DNA from: UBA2357 sp002344625
Lineage (GTDB): Bacteria > Pseudomonadota > Gammaproteobacteria > Burkholderiales > Rhodocyclaceae
Direction: 5' to 3'
NCBI GenBank assembly: GCA_937995335.1
Contig: CALKIH010000009.1
Coordinates: 1 to 64,000, forward strand
DNA: 64,000 nucleotides
How positions within the stretch are numbered: the stretch's first letter is position 1; each line of letters starts with the position of its first letter. Positions 59,894 to 64,000 of the stretch are shown here, in pieces. The position numbers were made by a program, and so were the translations under genes. The notes beneath the pieces are model-generated. The model saw nothing but the letters and a program-made list of their open reading frames with translations, was not told the DNA's origin and did no database searches.

Positions 59894-60883
59894 ATGCCGT
59901 TCATGGCCAGCCTGCGCGCCGTCGTGCTGTGCGTGCCCGTGTTGTTCGCGTGTTCGCTGCATGCGGCTGAAGCCGCGACCGTGCGCGTCGGCATACTGCA
60001 ATACGGCACGGTGGGCTGGGAGCTCGAGGTGATGCGCAGGTTCGGATTCGCCGAACGCGAGGGCATCCGGATCGAGATCACGCCGCTCGCGCTAAAGGAT
60101 GCGGCCAACGTGGCGATTCAGGGGGGGGCGGTCGACCTGATCGCCAACGACTGGATCTGGGTTTCGCGCCAACGCAGCGAGGGCCGCGACTTTGTGTTCG
60201 TGCCGTACTCGCAGGCGGTCGGCAGCATCATGGTGCGCCCGGACGCGGACGTGAGCGTGTTTGCGGACTTGCGCGGCAAGCGGCTCGGGGTCGCCGGCGG
60301 CGCGCTCGACAAGAGCTGGCTGCTGTTGCGGGCCTACGCGCGGCGAACGGAGGGCGAGGACGCCGCCGGTTTCGTCAAACCCGATTTCGCGGCACCACCG
60401 CTGCTGAACGAGTTGATGCTGCGCGGCGAGCTGCCGGCGGTGCTCAATTTCTGGCACTACGGGGCGCGCCTCGAGGCGGTCGGCATGGTCGAGCTCATCG
60501 ACATGAAGCAGATCCTGGCCGGCATCGGCGAGGCCGGCGAACTGCCCCTGGTCGGCTGGGTATTCACCGAAAGCTGGGCGAACGCCAATCGCGCCGCGCT
60601 CGACGGTTTCCTGCGCGCGTCGGCGGCGGCCAAGCAGCTGATGCTCGAGTCGGACGAGGTCTGGGTGCAGCTGCGCCCGATGATGAAGGTGGACGACGAT
60701 GAAACCTTCCACGCGCTGCGCGACGGCTTCCGCGCCGGTATCCCGCGCACTCCGCCGGACGTGGCGGAGCGGGTCGCGGCGCGGATTTTCGGCCTGCTCG
60801 CCGAGGAGGGCGGAAGCGCCCTGGTGGGGAACGCGCGCACGCTCGCCCCGGGCACTTTCTGGACGGGCGGTGAGACAAGGTGA
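59894..60883 (+). CDS. Periplasmic binding protein of PQQ-associated ABC system
   Basis: A 329-residue SsuA/NMT1-like substrate-binding protein with a signal peptide (VLCVPVLFACSLHAAEA). It begins a set of genes (binding protein, permease, two ATPases, beta-propeller) that in other proteobacteria accompanies PQQ-dependent alcohol dehydrogenases. Its ligand is unknown. It ends in TGA overlapping the GTG of the permease gene. Confidence 0.8.
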   Translation: MPFMASLRAVVLCVPVLFACSLHAAEAATVRVGILQYGTVGWELEVMRRFGFAEREGIRIEITPLALKDAANVAIQGGAVDLIANDWIWVSRQRSEGRDFVFVPYSQAVGSIMVRPDADVSVFADLRGKRLGVAGGALDKSWLLLRAYARRTEGEDAAGFVKPDFAAPPLLNELMLRGELPAVLNFWHYGARLEAVGMVELIDMKQILAGIGEAGELPLVGWVFTESWANANRAALDGFLRASAAAKQLMLESDEVWVQLRPMMKVDDDETFHALRDGFRAGIPRTPPDVAERVAARIFGLLAEEGGSALVGNARTLAPGTFWTGGETR

Positions 60884-61710
60884 GCGGCGAGGGGAGTCGG
60901 TCCGCGCATGATGGCTTGTTCGCGCTTCGCGGGCAGGCGCCGATGAGACGCCGGCCCGGTTTCGACCTCGGCGGCGACGCGGGTCTGCGCGCCGCCTCGC
61001 TGCTGGCGTTCGTCGTGCTCTGGCATGCCGCGGCGCTGTGGGCGCACAGCCCGACCCTGCCGACACCATTGAGCGTGCTCGCGCGGGTCTGGGACGAGAC
61101 GGCGTCGCTGGTGCTGCCGGCCCACCTGGCGATCACCCTGTGGCGGGTGGCGGTCGCCTTCCTCGCGGCAATGCTGATCGGCACCGTCGTCGGCATCGCG
61201 ATGGGGCGCTGGCGCAGGCTCGATGTGTTCCTCGATGCGTGGCTGGTGCTGGGGCTCAACATCCCGGCGCTGGTCACGATCATTCTCTGCTACGTGTGGT
61301 TCGGCCTCAACGATTGGGCGGCGATCACCGCGGTCGCGATCAACAAGATACCGACCGTGATCGTGACGGTGCGCGAGGGCGCGCGCGCGGTCGACCCGCG
61401 CCTGATGCAGGTGGCGCGCGCCTACCGGCTCTCGCGCTGGACGACGTTGACGCGGGTCTATCTGCCGCAACTGGTGCCCTACCTGATGGCGGCGGCGCGG
61501 TCGGGGCTGTCGCTGATCTGGAAGATCGTGCTCGTGGTCGAGCTGCTGGGGCGCAGCAACGGCATCGGATTTCAGCTCAACGTGTTTTTCCAGTTCTTCG
61601 ACATCACCGGTATTCTCGCCTACACGCTGGTGTTCGCCGCCATCGTGCTGACGATCGAAGCCTGCGGGCTGCGTCCGCTCGAGCGCCGCCTGAGCGGCTG
61701 GAGAGGCTGA
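60880..61710 (+). CDS. ABC transporter permease (SsuC-like)
   Basis: A 276-residue inner-membrane permease with about six helices and the EAA-type cytoplasmic loop AYRLSRWTTLTRVYLPQLVPYL. The GTG start overlaps the stop of the binding-protein gene. It pairs with the ATPase that follows 4 nt later. Confidence 0.82.
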   Translation: MSGEGSRSAHDGLFALRGQAPMRRRPGFDLGGDAGLRAASLLAFVVLWHAAALWAHSPTLPTPLSVLARVWDETASLVLPAHLAITLWRVAVAFLAAMLIGTVVGIAMGRWRRLDVFLDAWLVLGLNIPALVTIILCYVWFGLNDWAAITAVAINKIPTVIVTVREGARAVDPRLMQVARAYRLSRWTTLTRVYLPQLVPYLMAAARSGLSLIWKIVLVVELLGRSNGIGFQLNVFFQFFDITGILAYTLVFAAIVLTIEACGLRPLERRLSGWRG

Positions 61711-61714
61711 AAAG

Positions 61715-62479
61715 ATGCTCGAGATCGACATCGTCCGCAAGAGCTATCCCGACCGCGGCGGGCGCGCCCATGTGGCGCTGGCCGGGCTGGCGCTCAAGCC
61801 GGGGGTGGGCGAGCTCGTGTGCGTGGTCGGACCCTCCGGCTGCGGCAAGAGCACCCTGCTCAACATCGTCGGCGGGCTGGACGGCGATTTCGAAGGCCGG
61901 ATCACGCATGGCGGCGTGCCGCCGGACGACATCGGATTCATGTTCCAGGAGCCGCGCCTGATGCCGTGGCTGAGCGTGCTCGACAACGTGTTGCTGGTCG
62001 CGCGCGCGTCGCACGATGCACGCGCGCGTGCGGTGGCGTTGCTCGAGGCGATGGAGCTCGGCGACGTGCTCGACGCGGTTCCCGGGCGTCTTTCGGGCGG
62101 CATGCAGCGGCGGGTGGCGCTGGCCCGCGCGTTCGTGAACGAGCCGAGCCTGCTGCTGATGGACGAGCCTTTTGTATCGCTCGACGAGCCGACCGCCGAG
62201 CGCCTGCGCGAGATGTTCGTCGGCCTGTGGCGCCGCTCGGGCGCGACGGCCCTGTTCGTGACCCATGACCTGCGCGAGGCCTTGTCGCTTGCCGACCGGG
62301 TGTGCTTCCTGTCGGCGTCGCCCGGCCGGGTCGTGCTCGACCTGCCGGTCGCGCTCGAGCGCCCGCGCAAACCGGGCGACGAGGCCGTCGGGGCATTGCA
62401 GGCGCGCCTGCTCGAACGTTTTCCCGCGCTGCTCGCCGGACTCGCGCCGACGCCCCGAACGGAGGTTACCGATGTCTGA
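61715..62479 (+). CDS. ABC transporter ATP-binding protein (SsuB-like)
   Basis: A 254-residue ATPase with GPSGCGKSTLLNIVGG (Walker A), RLSGGMQRRVALARA (signature) and LLLMDEPF (Walker B). It serves the neighbouring permease. It overlaps the next ATPase gene by 8 nt. Confidence 0.85.
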   Translation: MLEIDIVRKSYPDRGGRAHVALAGLALKPGVGELVCVVGPSGCGKSTLLNIVGGLDGDFEGRITHGGVPPDDIGFMFQEPRLMPWLSVLDNVLLVARASHDARARAVALLEAMELGDVLDAVPGRLSGGMQRRVALARAFVNEPSLLLMDEPFVSLDEPTAERLREMFVGLWRRSGATALFVTHDLREALSLADRVCFLSASPGRVVLDLPVALERPRKPGDEAVGALQARLLERFPALLAGLAPTPRTEVTDV

Positions 62480-63233
62480 TGCCGCGGCGCGCCCGGCGCC
62501 CATGCTCGAAGTGCGCGAAGTCAGCAAATCCTATGGCCGGCGCGAGGCGCTGTGCGGCGTGAGCCTGAGCGTGGCGGCCGGCGAGTTCGTGGCCTTGCTG
62601 GGGCCCAACGGCGCGGGCAAGAGCACGCTGTTTCAGCTCCTGACCGGCTTGTTCAATGCCGATGCGGGCGTGCTCGAGGTGTGCGGGCACGACATGCGTT
62701 CGAACCCGGTGCGGGCGCTGGGCCGGATCGGCGTGGTGTTCCAGCAGATGACGCTGGATCTCGATCTCTCGGTCGAGGCCAACCTGCGTTTTCATGCACG
62801 CCTGCACGGCATCGCGGGCCGCGACGGCGGCGAACGCATCGCCGACGCGCTGGCCCGGCTGGGCCTGAGCGAACGCGCGCGCGACAAGGTGAGGACGCTC
62901 TCGGGCGGCAACCGGCGCAAGGTCGAACTCGCGCGCGCGCTGATTCACCGCCCGTCGGTCCTGTTGATGGACGAGCCCACGGTCGGCCTCGATCCGGCCT
63001 CGCGCCGGCATTTGCTCGACGAGGTGCTGGCGCTGCGCGCCCGGGGCGTCGCGGTCCTGTGGGCATCGCACCTGGTCGACGAAGCGGAAGAGGCGGACCG
63101 GGTGATCGTGCTGCACCAGGGCCGCATCCTGGCCGCCGACCGGCCGCGGCAACTGGTGAGCGCTTCGGGCCGGGACACCCTCGCCGAGGCTTTTCTGGGC
63201 ATGACGGGCAGGGACGATGCGCAGCCTGCCTGA
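62472..63233 (+). CDS. ABC transporter ATP-binding protein, PQQ-dehydrogenase-associated type
   Basis: A 253-residue ATPase of the DrrA/CcmA-like group: GPNGAGKSTLFQLLTGLF, LSGGNRRKVELARAL, LLMDEPTVGLD. It differs from the importer ATPase before it, and genes of this type lie next to a type-2 permease in PQQ alcohol-oxidation clusters; that partner would be beyond the window end. Its job may be export or assembly rather than import. Confidence 0.83.
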   Translation: MSDAAARPAPMLEVREVSKSYGRREALCGVSLSVAAGEFVALLGPNGAGKSTLFQLLTGLFNADAGVLEVCGHDMRSNPVRALGRIGVVFQQMTLDLDLSVEANLRFHARLHGIAGRDGGERIADALARLGLSERARDKVRTLSGGNRRKVELARALIHRPSVLLMDEPTVGLDPASRRHLLDEVLALRARGVAVLWASHLVDEAEEADRVIVLHQGRILAADRPRQLVSASGRDTLAEAFLGMTGRDDAQPA

Positions 63234-63266
63234 TACGCAGTTTTTTACAACACGGAGACAACCCAA

Positions 63267-64000
63267 ATGCACCCCAATAAAACCTGCGCCGTGTTCGCGG
63301 CGAGCCTGTTGCTGACCCTCCCGATGGGGGCGGCGCACGCCAAGGACACCGGCTACATCTTCGTCAGCAGCGAGAACGACAACGCGGTGACCGTGCTCGA
63401 CGGCAAGAGCCATGCGGTGGTGAAGACCATTCCGACCGGGGAGCGCCCGCGCGACATGAAACAGTCCGCCGATCGCGAGAAGATCTTCGTGATCGCGAGC
63501 AACAGCGAACGGATCGACATCATCGACATCGCCAGACTCGAGGTCGTGGGCAGCATCGACGTCGGCGAAGACCCCGAAATGTTCGATTTCAGCACGGACG
63601 GCAGCAAGGTATACGTTTCGAACGAGGATGACGGCGAGGTGTCGGTCGTCGACGTCGCCAAGAACGAGATCGTCGCCAAGATCGAAGTGGGCGAAGAGCC
63701 CGAAGGCGTCATGATCAGCCCGGACGGCACCCGCCTGTACGTGACCTCGGAAGTCGCGAACATGGTGCACGTGATCGACCCGGCGACCAACGAGATCGTC
63801 GCCAACGTGGTCGTGGGCAACCGTCCGCGGCGTTTCGCGAGCACGCCGGACGGCGGCGAGATCTGGGTCACCAACGAACTGGGCGGCGCCGTGACGATTC
63901 TCGATGGCAGTACCCACGCGGTGAAGGGCACGGTCGCGTTCGCGCCCAAGGGTTTCAGGGCGGAGGACGTCACGCCGGTGGGCGTCACGATGACCCGCGA
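63267..64000 (+). CDS. PQQ-catabolism-associated YVTN beta-propeller protein (3' end outside window)
   Basis: A secreted protein starting with a signal peptide (FAASLLLTLPMGAAHA) followed by YVTN-type repeats, for example DTGYIFVSSENDNAVTVLDG, KIFVIASNSERIDIID, KVYVSNEDDGEVSVVDV and RLYVTSEVANMVHVID. Such propellers form part of PQQ-dehydrogenase-associated operons in the periplasm. About 244 codons are visible; the rest is cut off by the window end. SD CGGAG precedes the ATG. Confidence 0.85.
   Translation, partial: MHPNKTCAVFAASLLLTLPMGAAHAKDTGYIFVSSENDNAVTVLDGKSHAVVKTIPTGERPRDMKQSADREKIFVIASNSERIDIIDIARLEVVGSIDVGEDPEMFDFSTDGSKVYVSNEDDGEVSVVDVAKNEIVAKIEVGEEPEGVMISPDGTRLYVTSEVANMVHVIDPATNEIVANVVVGNRPRRFASTPDGGEIWVTNELGGAVTILDGSTHAVKGTVAFAPKGFRAEDVTPVGVTMTR

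Overview
The window is GC-rich chromosomal DNA of a betaproteobacterium, most plausibly a Rhodocyclales member of the Azoarcus/Thauera/Aromatoleum type. This is inferred from the maf-yceD-rpmF-plsX-fabHDG-acpP-fabF, nadB and rpoE-rseABC-mucD gene order, the aromatic-acid catabolism genes and a PQQ-type alcohol oxidation locus. No rRNA marker is present, so the genus is not proven.

Region 1 (1-4.2 kb) is accessory DNA. It holds an IS3-family element with a -1 frameshift signal, then a short integron-cassette array without an integrase (three attC-like sites, cassette ORFs of unknown function), a vapBC toxin-antitoxin pair with an operator lying on its promoter, a remnant of an ISAs1-type transposase and a VOC-family gene. 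Region 2 (4.2-35.2 kb) is mostly core genome: rmuC, moaA, a Lon-like protease, two identical tRNA-Asn genes, an aspartate/aromatic aminotransferase, uvrB, a low-molecular-weight phosphatase, rne, rluC with a HAD phosphatase and a Rieske protein, a RsmI-like methyltransferase, maf, the fatty-acid synthesis cluster, nadB, and the sigma-E envelope-stress operon ending in a DegP-type protease.

Region 3 (35.2-56.3 kb) is a one-directional minus-strand catabolic block of about 21 kb. In transcription order: IorA- and IorB-like subunits, a ferredoxin reductase, Rieske dioxygenase alpha and beta, an acyl-CoA ligase, a thiolase-like protein without the catalytic cysteine, a DUF35-SDR fusion, an isatin-hydrolase-like cyclase, an SDR, a periplasmic binding protein, a 2-aminobenzoate-CoA-ligase-like enzyme, a second binding protein, a branched-chain-type ABC transporter and a MarR regulator. 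Content and order resemble the iad (indole-3-acetate degradation) loci with a MarR regulator (IadR). I infer a route indoleacetate -> dioxindole-3-acetate -> its CoA thioester -> retro-aldol cleavage to isatin + acetyl-CoA -> isatinate -> 2-aminobenzoyl-CoA by oxidative decarboxylation. The retro-aldol and IOR steps are hypotheses based on domain logic.

Region 4 (56.8-64 kb) holds a TTG-started LuxR-type response regulator, its histidine kinase and an orphan GAF/PAS-like protein on the minus strand. They are divergent from the start of a PQQ-dehydrogenase-associated operon (binding protein, permease, two ABC ATPases and a beta-propeller protein cut by the window end).
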